Shown here in pieces: positions 8,253 to 16,428 of a stretch of DNA of 64,000 bases. The stretch is taken from positions 124,001 to 188,000 of the forward strand of contig JAEINU010000001.1 of assembly GCA_016342685.1 (NCBI GenBank), given 5' to 3'. Origin of the DNA: Bacteroidales bacterium (GTDB lineage Bacteria; Bacteroidota; Bacteroidia; Bacteroidales; UBA12077). Under the pieces are notes generated by a model, which was given only the letters and a program-made list of their open reading frames with translations, was not told the DNA's origin and did not search any database. The stretch's first letter is position 1. Every line of letters starts with the position of its first letter. Position numbers and translations under genes: made by a program.

Positions 8253-10673
8253 ATGAGGAAAATTATTATATTTTTATTATTGTGTAGCACAATTACTTCA
8301 TTTGCTTCAAATTATAATTCTGAAAAGGGGTCGATAAAAGGCTTTGTCTTTGACTTGGATACAAAACATCCATTAGAATACGCCACGATTTCAATCTTGA
8401 AACTAGAAAATGATTCCATAATTAATGGAACTATTACGAACGCATCAGGGTATTTTAAGTTAAAAGGAATTCCTGCAGGAAATTACAAAGTTAATATTTC
8501 ATTTATTGGATATAAGTCAGAATTTATTGAAAACATTGAGATAAGAAGTGGTAATGTAAATATCGATATTGGGAATATAAATTTGGAATCGAGTGCAGAA
8601 AAATTGCAGGAAGCCGTTGTAGTTGCAGATCAATCGGCAATTAGTTATAAAATCGATCGAAAAGTATTGAATACAAGTCAACTTGATATCTCGGAATCGG
8701 GAACGGCAGTGGATGTTTTAGAGTATTATCCTTCGGTTAATGTTGAGATTGATGGAACTGTAAGTTTAAGAGGTAGTGCTAGTTTTACCGTTCTCATAGA
8801 TAATAAGCCTACGATGCTTAATCCAAGCGATGTTCTAAATCAAATCCCTGCAAATACTATCGAAAGAATCGAAATTATTACAAATCCTTCGGCAAAATAT
8901 AGTTCTGAGGGTACTGCAGGAATCATTAATATCATTTCAAAGAAGAATAGAATGGAAGGATTTAATGGATCAATACGAGCAAATATTGGAGTCTTTAAAA
9001 ATAAAGGTACCGATCTTCTTATCAATGTAAAAAAAGAAAAACTTAGCTATTACTTCGGATTTAACTATAGCAATCGAGGAATAGAAGGAACATTAAAGAA
9101 TACCAGTCGAAGTTATTTTCCAGATACTTCGTACACACTTTTATCCGAGGGAAATTATGATCGTTTTAAACGGTCAATTACTTCTAGAGCAGGAATTGAT
9201 TATCAGCTTAATCCGAAAAACCTTGTTAGCATTCAGGCTAATATAGGAGACTGGAAATCGGGCGGAGAAACCTTTTTAGACTATGAAGAGTATTTAGAAA
9301 ATGGTTCATTATTTAGCGAATATAAAAGTAGAGAAGAGCCAACCCGTGAAGGTATTTTCTATAATATTGATTTAAAATATAACTACGCAATAAACGATAA
9401 AGGACAAAAAATAGCAGCTTTAGTATATTTTGATCGTCAGGATTTAGTTGAAGAGAATCAAAATGAGTTGTTTAATTTAGATAAGACTATTACGCTGGAT
9501 GGGAATAAAACAAAGGAATCAGGACCAATGGATTCATATAATTTTCAGTTAGATTACTCCTTGCCTCTTAATAAAAAACATAAAATTGAATCTGGTTATA
9601 AAGCTGAAATCTCCAATTACGATAAAAAATCAGAGTTGCATATATATAATCCAGCTTTTACTAATTATGTGTTTTTTGCTGATTTTTCAAATTTAATGGA
9701 GTTCGAAAAAAGTATTCATGCAGCATACGTAAGCTATTCAAATAGCTTAAAAAAGTTAGGGTATCAGTTAGGTTTACGATCAGAATATACAAATCGGGAG
9801 ATTAGAAATATAGATGAAAATGAAATAAATACCATCGATCGATTAGATTTCTTTCCTACGTTACATTTATCCTATAACTTATCAGAAAAGCAGCAGTTTA
9901 TGGGAAGTTATTCGCGAAGGGTTCAGAGACCAAGGAATTGGCAGGTTGAACAAGTTTATACATGGCGTGATGCTTATCATTTGTCTTTGGGTAATTCGGC
10001 ATTAAAACCTCAATATATTGATTCTTACGAAATAAACTTTATTAATAGATGGAAAAAAACAAATTCCGTTTCAATTGATGCTTATTACCGAATAACAAAC
10101 AATAGCATTGAAACTATAAAAGATGTTTATAGCGAGAATATTTTTGTACAAACTTATGAGAATGTAGGAACCTCTTATTCTTTAGGTTCAGAGCTATTAC
10201 TGAGCATGGATCTTTTTAAATGGTGGAAGCTTTATGTCTTGGGAAATTTTTATGAGAATCGATTAGAAGGTTCTTGGAATGGGAGCGATGTAAGTTTTGA
10301 AAGTTTTAATTGGAGTTTGAGACTATATAATACAATTATAATGGCAAAATCGATGAGGGCGCAGTTAGGATTTTCATATAATAGCCCATATAAAACAGTT
10401 CAAGGCGATAACCAGGGATATTATATGGTAAATGCATCTTTACGAAAGGAGATGTTTAAAGATTTCTACATGACTCTGCAGGCACAAGGTGTTTTCGGAT
10501 TTCTTGAAAGAGATAAAACATTTAAATCCGAGACATTTTATGTACATAACAACATTGTGCCAAATACTCCAATTATTAATTTATCGATCTCGTATAATAT
10601 TAGAAATTACAAGCATAGTAGTCGAAAAGAAGGTAAGAATCCAGATCTTGATAATGGTGAGAATAATTTATAA
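8253..10673 (+). CDS. TonB-dependent receptor-like outer membrane protein (copy A)
   Basis: Outer membrane beta-barrel of 806 residues. Order: signal peptide (about 1-19), carboxypeptidase-regulatory-like domain (about 25-110; GFVFDLD...PLEYATISI, then FIGYK), plug domain (about 120-230; VSLRGSASFTVLIDNKPT and ITNPSAKYSSEGTAGIINII) and a long barrel of the OMP_b-brl_3 type. It is a clear paralog of the protein at 13473-15908, with matching plug and barrel signatures such as YSRRVQRPR versus YSRRIQRPR. The ATG at 8253 is preferred over 8220 because it puts the signal peptide at the very N-terminus. The substrate is unknown. No two-component pair precedes this copy, unlike copy B. Confidence 0.88.
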   Translation: MRKIIIFLLLCSTITSFASNYNSEKGSIKGFVFDLDTKHPLEYATISILKLENDSIINGTITNASGYFKLKGIPAGNYKVNISFIGYKSEFIENIEIRSGNVNIDIGNINLESSAEKLQEAVVVADQSAISYKIDRKVLNTSQLDISESGTAVDVLEYYPSVNVEIDGTVSLRGSASFTVLIDNKPTMLNPSDVLNQIPANTIERIEIITNPSAKYSSEGTAGIINIISKKNRMEGFNGSIRANIGVFKNKGTDLLINVKKEKLSYYFGFNYSNRGIEGTLKNTSRSYFPDTSYTLLSEGNYDRFKRSITSRAGIDYQLNPKNLVSIQANIGDWKSGGETFLDYEEYLENGSLFSEYKSREEPTREGIFYNIDLKYNYAINDKGQKIAALVYFDRQDLVEENQNELFNLDKTITLDGNKTKESGPMDSYNFQLDYSLPLNKKHKIESGYKAEISNYDKKSELHIYNPAFTNYVFFADFSNLMEFEKSIHAAYVSYSNSLKKLGYQLGLRSEYTNREIRNIDENEINTIDRLDFFPTLHLSYNLSEKQQFMGSYSRRVQRPRNWQVEQVYTWRDAYHLSLGNSALKPQYIDSYEINFINRWKKTNSVSIDAYYRITNNSIETIKDVYSENIFVQTYENVGTSYSLGSELLLSMDLFKWWKLYVLGNFYENRLEGSWNGSDVSFESFNWSLRLYNTIIMAKSMRAQLGFSYNSPYKTVQGDNQGYYMVNASLRKEMFKDFYMTLQAQGVFGFLERDKTFKSETFYVHNNIVPNTPIINLSISYNIRNYKHSSRKEGKNPDLDNGENNL

Positions 10674-10695
10674 AAAATATAAATCGAGCCTGTAA

Positions 10696-11226
10696 TTAAT
10701 ACAGAACTTTCTCATATGTTTTTTTGCCAGTAGAACTATCCTTTCCATGTAGCTCAATAAATTTGAGGTCGGGCCAAAAGCCGGAGTTATCCGCATCGAT
10801 GTACATATAATCAAGCAAGGAAATTTTACTGTTGATATTTAAATATATTAGTGCTTTATAAGGTGCAACTTGTTTAAGTGTAAGTTCTCTACTTTTATCA
10901 GCAACGATTTTTATTTTGTATTGATTTTTATCGGTATTAGACTTTGAACATTCAATTCCATAGGCTAAAGTTTTTTCTAAATATCTAAGTTCCATTTCTT
11001 GACCTTCTTCTTCAAATCTAATCCAATAAACACGAATTGGGTTTTCTTCGTTCAAATTCCCATTTTCATCAAAATTGGCATCATAAACAATGGTGTTCAT
11101 ATTCATATTTCTTTGAATAAAGAATAACCTTTCCTCTGTGTTAGCTGGTCGAGGATATAAGTTTGTAAGCTTATCATTAGATGTAAAAAGGGATAAATAT
11201 GTAATTGTTATAAGTAAAAATTTCAT
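10696..11226 (-). CDS. DUF4833-like exported protein
   Basis: A 176-residue protein with an N-terminal signal segment (about 1-16) and a compact domain (about 25-176). Recognisable stretches are RLFFIQRNMNMNTIVYD, IRVYWIR and LAYGIEC, which I associate with the DUF4833 family of Bacteroidota; this assignment is from memory. The function is unknown; a periplasmic location is likely from the signal peptide. It converges on the TonB receptor gene (22 bases between stops) and diverges from the response regulator gene. A truncated copy of the same family lies at 7899-8123, on the other side of the receptor, which suggests a past tandem duplication of this block. Confidence 0.7.
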   Translation of the reverse strand: MKFLLITITYLSLFTSNDKLTNLYPRPANTEERLFFIQRNMNMNTIVYDANFDENGNLNEENPIRVYWIRFEEEGQEMELRYLEKTLAYGIECSKSNTDKNQYKIKIVADKSRELTLKQVAPYKALIYLNINSKISLLDYMYIDADNSGFWPDLKFIELHGKDSSTGKKTYEKVLY

Positions 11227-11253
11227 TTTATTGATGTTTGTAATTGTTTAACA

Positions 11254-11273
11254 AAACAGATGCCAATCTGTTT
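11254..11273. promoter_or_regulatory. Inverted repeat, candidate response-regulator operator
   Basis: AAACAGAT-GCCA-ATCTGTTT is a perfect 8-bp inverted repeat in the divergent region between the DUF4833-like gene and the response regulator gene. Its ACAGAT core recurs as two 11-bp-spaced direct repeats upstream of the receptor gene at 13473. It may be an autoregulatory site. A -7-like TACTTTTG lies at 11350-11357, 13 bases before the regulator's ATG, but without a matching TTG. Confidence 0.35.
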
Positions 11274-11370
11274 AAATTTGATAGTATGACGTTTAATTAT
11301 ATATTTTGTTACAAAGCAACAAAAACTAAATTACTACAAATTTTAATTTTACTTTTGAAAAAAATAATTC

Positions 11371-12048
11371 ATGAAATTATTAATTGTAGAAGATAATTAT
11401 CAATTAGCCAACGATCTGGCAAGATTCCTTTCTGAGAATGGATTTATAGTAGAAATTGCAAATAATCTAAGAACAGCAAAAGATAAGGTTGGAGTTTACG
11501 ATTACGATTTAATAATATTGGATTTGGGTTTGCCCGATGGCAATGGCTTAGATCTAATACATGAACTTAAACACATAAAAAGAGATCCAGGAATATTAAT
11601 TGTAACAGCTAAAAATGCGGTTGAAGATAAAGTTATGGGACTTGAGTTGGGAGCCGATGATTTTATTACGAAACCATTTCATAAGGCAGAATTAAATGCT
11701 CGGGTTCGGTCAATTATCCGACGGAAAAATTTTAAAGGCAATAGTATTATAGAAATAAATCAAATAAAGATTGATTTAGATTCACGAGAAGCTTTTGTAA
11801 ACGAGAATTTGGTCGAACTTACCAGAAAAGAGTACGATTTGCTTTTGTACTTTATGTATAATAAGGGCAGGGTTTTAACTAAAGAAAATATCGCCGAGCA
11901 CTTATGGGGAGATCATATCGATCAGGCCGATAATTTTGATTTTATATACAATCACATTAAAAACCTAAGAAAGAAATTGCAGGTATTTGGAGCCGAAAAT
12001 AATATTCGTTCGGTATATGGAATGGGGTATAAGTTTTTTGAATTATAA
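11371..12048 (+). CDS. OmpR/PhoB-family response regulator
   Basis: DNA-binding regulator of 225 residues: receiver domain (1-115) with the acidic pair in IVEDN, phospho-acceptor Asp51 (IILDLGLPDG) and Lys101 (ITKPF), then a winged-helix domain (about 125-225; LTRKEYDLLLYFMYN and SVYGMGYKF). The kinase gene follows after 8 bases, so the pair is surely cotranscribed, and a TonB receptor gene lies just behind the kinase. Direct repeats ACAGATTT with 11-bp spacing upstream of that receptor fit tandem binding of an OmpR-type dimer, so the receptor is the likely target (inference). Confidence 0.94.
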   Translation: MKLLIVEDNYQLANDLARFLSENGFIVEIANNLRTAKDKVGVYDYDLIILDLGLPDGNGLDLIHELKHIKRDPGILIVTAKNAVEDKVMGLELGADDFITKPFHKAELNARVRSIIRRKNFKGNSIIEINQIKIDLDSREAFVNENLVELTRKEYDLLLYFMYNKGRVLTKENIAEHLWGDHIDQADNFDFIYNHIKNLRKKLQVFGAENNIRSVYGMGYKFFEL

Positions 12049-12056
12049 CAAATCAC

Positions 12057-13331
12057 ATGAAAATGTTTAAGTCTTTTCGTCTTTTAACAAAAACAACATT
12101 ATTTTATTTAATATTTGTTTTGCTAGCCTTTTTTATTAGCGCCAAATATATAACTAATAAGGCAGATCAGTATGTGAATGAAGAAACTGACTTTTTCTTT
12201 CAGAAAAGAGAAAGGCATCTAACAAAATATCTTGAGGAATCGGATAGCATAAAAAATTTTAGAACAACAAAATTTAAAGGAGTTGTAGATAAAAACGACA
12301 CTTTAAATTATCCACAGTTTAAAGATACCTTAATCTTTATTGATGAACTGGGAGAATATCAGCTACATAGACAAAAGACATTAATTGTAAAAGCGAGGGG
12401 GCAGCATTTTTTGGTTGAAATGCTCATAAATATTGACGATTTCTTAAAACTTAAAACAGATGTTTCACGTCGAATTATTCCATTTTTTCTTATTCTTGCA
12501 CTTGTTATTATACTGTTTAATGGATTTATGTCGGGGTATTTACTAAAGCCTTTTAATAGAATACTCGAACAAATGAATAATTATAAAGTGGGGAAAGGTG
12601 TTAAAATAAAGGCCGTAAAGACTTCCACGTCCGAATTTAAGAAACTACAACTTTTGTTTAAACACATGGTTAATAGAACCGAGGATGATTATCAAAAGCT
12701 CAAAGAGTATACCGAAAATATGGCCCACGAAATTCAAACACCTTTAGCAATTATTAGAAATAAAACGGAGATATTAATTTCTGATGAAAAAGTGATGAAA
12801 GAACATAAGGAGTCGGTAAAAGTAATCTACGATGAAGCAAATCATTTATCGCGATTAGGAACCACATTAAACCTATTGACAAAAATTGAAAATGGGGAGT
12901 ATAAAAATACCATAAACCTAAAAAGCTACGACATAATTCAAAAACATTTAGAATCTGTTAAAGAATTAATTGCGCTTAAATCACTTAAGGTTGAAGTCAA
13001 TTTGAAAAAAGAACATGAATTATTAATTGATCCTTTTTTGTTCGATATTTTGCTTAAAAATATTTTGAGAAATGCAATCCGATATGCATCAAACAAAGGT
13101 CCAATAAAAATTGAAACAACGGACAAATCTCTAAAGATTTCGAATTATGGCGAACCGCTAGATGTTGCAAGTAATATTATTTTCGATCGATTTTATACTT
13201 CGAGTAGTTCTGGGCAATCCTTAGGATTAGGTTTATCATTGGTTAAAAGAATCTGTGATTTAAACAGAATGAAAATTGATTATTCATACATTAAAGGTCA
13301 ACATACATTTATTATTGAGCCTTTCGTTTAA
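12057..13331 (+). CDS. Sensor histidine kinase, partner of the OmpR-type regulator
   Basis: Membrane kinase of 424 residues. Two transmembrane helices (about 10-29 and 139-161) flank a periplasmic domain of about 110 residues; then comes a linker region without a strong HAMP signature, HisKA with His224 (NMAHEIQTPL) and a HATPase domain (N-box LLKNILRNAIRYA). The ATP-binding G1 motif is reduced: the usual DxGxG is replaced by ISNYGEP, while the G2 region is GLGLSLVKR. Such reduced G1 boxes are common in Bacteroidota kinases, so it is likely active. The stimulus is unknown; by position it should relate to the neighbouring TonB receptor. Confidence 0.9.
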   Translation: MKMFKSFRLLTKTTLFYLIFVLLAFFISAKYITNKADQYVNEETDFFFQKRERHLTKYLEESDSIKNFRTTKFKGVVDKNDTLNYPQFKDTLIFIDELGEYQLHRQKTLIVKARGQHFLVEMLINIDDFLKLKTDVSRRIIPFFLILALVIILFNGFMSGYLLKPFNRILEQMNNYKVGKGVKIKAVKTSTSEFKKLQLLFKHMVNRTEDDYQKLKEYTENMAHEIQTPLAIIRNKTEILISDEKVMKEHKESVKVIYDEANHLSRLGTTLNLLTKIENGEYKNTINLKSYDIIQKHLESVKELIALKSLKVEVNLKKEHELLIDPFLFDILLKNILRNAIRYASNKGPIKIETTDKSLKISNYGEPLDVASNIIFDRFYTSSSSGQSLGLGLSLVKRICDLNRMKIDYSYIKGQHTFIIEPFV

Positions 13332-13387
13332 TTTTTTTTGAGAATTAATGTAAGATTTTTCAAAATCCAGTGTCTTAAGCTCAGAAA

Positions 13388-13442
13388 ACAGATTTCCTAC
13401 AGATTTAAAGTAAAATTTCTACAAAATCGATCTGTAGTTTTG
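13388..13442 (+). promoter_or_regulatory. Candidate operator and promoter of TonB receptor copy B
   Basis: Two direct repeats ACAGATTT at 13388-13395 and 13399-13406 are spaced 11 bp start to start, the usual geometry for OmpR-family regulators. An inverted copy ATCTGTAG lies at 13430-13437, overlapping a -7-like TAGTTTTG (13435-13442) that is 30 bases before the receptor ATG. The regulator encoded just upstream is the obvious candidate to bind here. No -33 TTG is visible at the right distance, which fits an activator-dependent promoter. Confidence 0.4.
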
Positions 13443-13472
13443 AATTAATAAATTACTAAAATTTAAACTAGA

Positions 13473-15908
13473 ATGTTAAGACGATTATTTTTTATTGCAG
13501 TAGTATTTGGGATTTCGTTGAGTGCCTTTTCCGAAGAAACCAAGCCCTTAGAGATGAGTGGTGGAATTTTAAAAGGTTTTGTTTTTCATGTAGATGCAGA
13601 TGCACCTTTGGAATATGCTACAATTTCAATGATTAGCAAAAGAGAAGGTAAAGCTGTTAATGGAACAATTACCGATGCTACAGGTTTTTTTAAAGTTAAA
13701 AATGTTGATTTCGGGATGTATACAGTGAAAATTTCTTTTATTGGATATAAACCAAAAACAATAGAAAGAGTTGCAATTAGGCCTGATGTAAAAGAAGTTG
13801 ATTTGGGTAGAATAGATCTGGAACCTGCAACTGAAAATATTGAAGAGGCTGTTGTAGTAGCTGATAGACCTACAATGACATATAAACTTGATAAAAAAAT
13901 TATTAACGTTAGTCAACAACACACTTCTGCTTCTGGTACAGCAGTTGAAATTTTAGAAAATATTCCATCAATAACTGTTGATATAGAAGGGAATGTTAGC
14001 TTACGGGGGAGTGAAAGTTTTACGGTTTTAATCGATAATAAACCTACAGTGCTTGATCCAAGCGATGCTTTAAGTCAAATACCGACAAGCGCAATTGAAA
14101 ACATTGAGGTTATTACAAATCCATCAGCCAAATACGATCCCGATGGAACTTCTGGAATTATCAATATCATTACAAAAAAGAATAAGCTACAGGGGTTTAA
14201 CGGAGTAGTAAATTTAAATGCTGGAATGTATGGAAGATATGGCGGAGATCTGCTTATAAATTGGCGTAAAGAGCGAATGAATATATTTATTGGAGCCGAT
14301 TTAAACAATCGAAATATGGAAGGCTCTCGCGAAACAGAAAACAGAACAATTTTTAATGATAACACATCTTTTATATTATCTGATGGAGATTTTGAACGCG
14401 GAGGTGAATCTTATAGTTTGCGTGGAGGTTTCGATTTAACATTAAACCCTTTAAACTCATTAAATTTCGAAGCGAAAGTAGGAAAACGAGAACGGATTAG
14501 CTCAAGTTTTACAAATTATGAGGAATATACAAATCCTGCAACAATAAATAGTTTTTATACGAGTGACGAAGATACTAAACGAGGAGGTATGTACTATAGT
14601 TTTAATTTAAGTCACACAAAGAAATTTCTTAAAAAAGGACATGAATTATATACTTTGGTTAATTATAGATATAGAGATAATGATGAAGAGTCGAATAATG
14701 AACTCATCGATGATTCAGGAATATTAACAAGCGGACAAAAATCGACAGAGTCAGGGCCAAGTAATTCATATAGAGTGCAAATAGATTACACCTTGCCATT
14801 GCAAAAAAATAATAAATTCGAAGCTGGTTACTCTGCACGCATTGATTTAAGTGATGAAATTGCTGAAATGGAGCAGTACAATCCAACTACCCAGATTTAT
14901 GATTTTATGTCTGAATACATGCACGATGTAAGTCATGAAAGTAATATCCATTCTGTTTATGCAATTTATTCTGGTGAAATAGGAAATTTTGGTTACCAAG
15001 GAGGCCTGCGTGGAGAATATACTTATCGCGATATTACATTAAATGAAACAGGTGAGTCTTCTTTAATTGATCGTTTTGATATATTTCCAACAGTGCACCT
15101 TTCTTATTCTACAGAGAAGGAAAGCCAATGGATGGTTAATTATTCAAGACGTATTCAAAGACCTAGAACGTGGTATCTCGAACCATTTTTAACATGGTCA
15201 GACGCTTATAATGTAAGAACGGGTAATCCAGATTTAGTGCCAGAATTTATTGATTCATATGAATTAAGTCATTTAGTGAAATTTGGAAGAAACTCATTAT
15301 CTGTTGATGCATATTATCGAATTACTAATAACAAAGTTGAAAGAATTAAAACAGTTTATGACACGAATGTATTTCTTAGCACTGTCGACAATGTTGGAAA
15401 AGATTATTCATTAGGAATTGAACTTATGCTTGGATTAGATATTCAAAAATGGTGGCATCTTGATTTAATGGGTAATGTTTATGATTATCGCGTAGAAGGA
15501 GAATTGTTTGGACGTGATTTTTCTGAAAATAGTTTTAATTGGAATGCTCGATTGAATAATACTTTACGTTTGGGAAAAACAACCAGATTCCAAGTAAATG
15601 GTATGTATAATAGCCCAACTGTTTCTGCCCAAGGTGAAAGGGAAGGTTTTTTTATGACAAATCTAGCGGTAAGGCAAAGTTTCTACAACAATAAACTAGC
15701 TGCAACATTGCAAGTTCGTGATGTTTTTGGTACAATGAGACATTCTGCAACATATGAAGATGTTGATTTCTATTCTTATTATGATTTTCAACCAAAAACA
15801 CCTTTGGTTACATTAACATTATCGTATAAAATAAATAATTATAAACCAGATAGAAAGAGTCGATCGCAAAACGGATCAGATGATTTGGGTGGCGACGAAG
15901 AATTTTAA
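13473..15908 (+). CDS. TonB-dependent receptor-like outer membrane protein (copy B)
   Basis: Outer membrane barrel of 811 residues, paralog of 8253-10673. Order: signal peptide (about 1-20), carboxypeptidase-regulatory-like domain (GFVFHVDADAPLEYATISM, then FIGYK), plug (VSLRGSESFTVLIDNKPT; ITNPSAKYDPDGTSGIINII) and OMP_b-brl_3-type barrel ending TLTLSYKINNYKP plus a short charged tail. It lies 141 bases after the sensor kinase gene, on the same strand, behind a candidate operator. Ligand unknown. A bidirectional terminator follows. Confidence 0.89.
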   Translation: MLRRLFFIAVVFGISLSAFSEETKPLEMSGGILKGFVFHVDADAPLEYATISMISKREGKAVNGTITDATGFFKVKNVDFGMYTVKISFIGYKPKTIERVAIRPDVKEVDLGRIDLEPATENIEEAVVVADRPTMTYKLDKKIINVSQQHTSASGTAVEILENIPSITVDIEGNVSLRGSESFTVLIDNKPTVLDPSDALSQIPTSAIENIEVITNPSAKYDPDGTSGIINIITKKNKLQGFNGVVNLNAGMYGRYGGDLLINWRKERMNIFIGADLNNRNMEGSRETENRTIFNDNTSFILSDGDFERGGESYSLRGGFDLTLNPLNSLNFEAKVGKRERISSSFTNYEEYTNPATINSFYTSDEDTKRGGMYYSFNLSHTKKFLKKGHELYTLVNYRYRDNDEESNNELIDDSGILTSGQKSTESGPSNSYRVQIDYTLPLQKNNKFEAGYSARIDLSDEIAEMEQYNPTTQIYDFMSEYMHDVSHESNIHSVYAIYSGEIGNFGYQGGLRGEYTYRDITLNETGESSLIDRFDIFPTVHLSYSTEKESQWMVNYSRRIQRPRTWYLEPFLTWSDAYNVRTGNPDLVPEFIDSYELSHLVKFGRNSLSVDAYYRITNNKVERIKTVYDTNVFLSTVDNVGKDYSLGIELMLGLDIQKWWHLDLMGNVYDYRVEGELFGRDFSENSFNWNARLNNTLRLGKTTRFQVNGMYNSPTVSAQGEREGFFMTNLAVRQSFYNNKLAATLQVRDVFGTMRHSATYEDVDFYSYYDFQPKTPLVTLTLSYKINNYKPDRKSRSQNGSDDLGGDEEF

Positions 15909-15913
15909 TAAAT

Positions 15914-15945
15914 AGAAAAAGGCTGCATAATGCAGCCTTTTTTAT
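15914..15945. terminator. Bidirectional terminator between convergent genes
   Basis: A stem AAAAAGGCTGCA/TGCAGCCTTTTT with loop TAA carries a T-run on both strands. It lies between the stop of the TonB receptor (15908) and the stop of the minus-strand DUF2892 gene, whose stop codon sits inside the T-run. Confidence 0.9.
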
Positions 15946-16154
15946 TCTGCTTTTGTTGCAGGACAGGTGTTAAAACCAAAAATCTTGTACAGTGGACAAA
16001 AACTAACAAAACTGGTTAGTAAAAATACCCCGGCAATTACCAATAATACAACTCCTAAAGTTCCACTAATTACTTTAAAATAAAACAATACCATAACAAT
16101 TAATGCAATTAAAGAACGGATTATCTTATCTACAATCCCCATGTTTTTTTTCAT
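15942..16154 (-). CDS. DUF2892 family small membrane protein
   Basis: A 70-residue protein with two hydrophobic helices (about 14-28 and 33-50). It shows the DUF2892 pattern: MGIVDKIIRS at the N-terminus and FCPLYKIFGFNTCP near the end, with the two conserved cysteines. The family is found alone or fused to rhodanese domains in the inner membrane; its function is not settled. It is a single gene, convergent with the TonB receptor. Confidence 0.85.
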   Translation of the reverse strand: MKKNMGIVDKIIRSLIALIVMVLFYFKVISGTLGVVLLVIAGVFLLTSFVSFCPLYKIFGFNTCPATKAE

Positions 16155-16303
16155 AATAAAACAATTAAGTTAATATTTTAATACTAAACAGGATTAAACA
16201 TAATTTGTTTAGATAAAATCTTACAGTATTAAACTCCACCTAGATTCCCAAAACTCTTTTTGAAGAAGAATTGTATAAACATATTTCCAGAATCAATTAC
16301 TCT

Positions 16304-16335
16304 TTCATAAAGGTGATGCAAATCACCTTTATGAA
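16304..16335. other. Perfect 14-bp hairpin with GCAA loop upstream of the giant gene
   Basis: TTCATAAAGGTGAT at 16304-16317 is exactly complementary to 16322-16335, around a GCAA tetraloop (GNRA type on the + strand). No T-run follows on either strand, so it is not a standard terminator. It lies 93 bases before the giant gene. It could be an mRNA leader structure or an operator. The rest of the 274-base gap 16155-16428 shows no gene and no exact promoter motif. Confidence 0.7.
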
Positions 16336-16428
16336 GGCAATAATTCATCTGTAATACGAATCTTTTGGTTGCATCAAACGTATTGAATCATATAAGGAAC
16401 TCCTAAACAATGTTAACATTTTAAAGTA

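Noticed and set aside
10489-10695. Second-frame open reading frame at the end of TonB receptor A
   Set aside because: Overlaps the receptor's C-terminal barrel strands in another frame, with no signal or motif.
16304-16335. The hairpin as terminator of an upstream gene
   Set aside because: No T-run on either strand, and the upstream gene is on the other strand with its own terminator.
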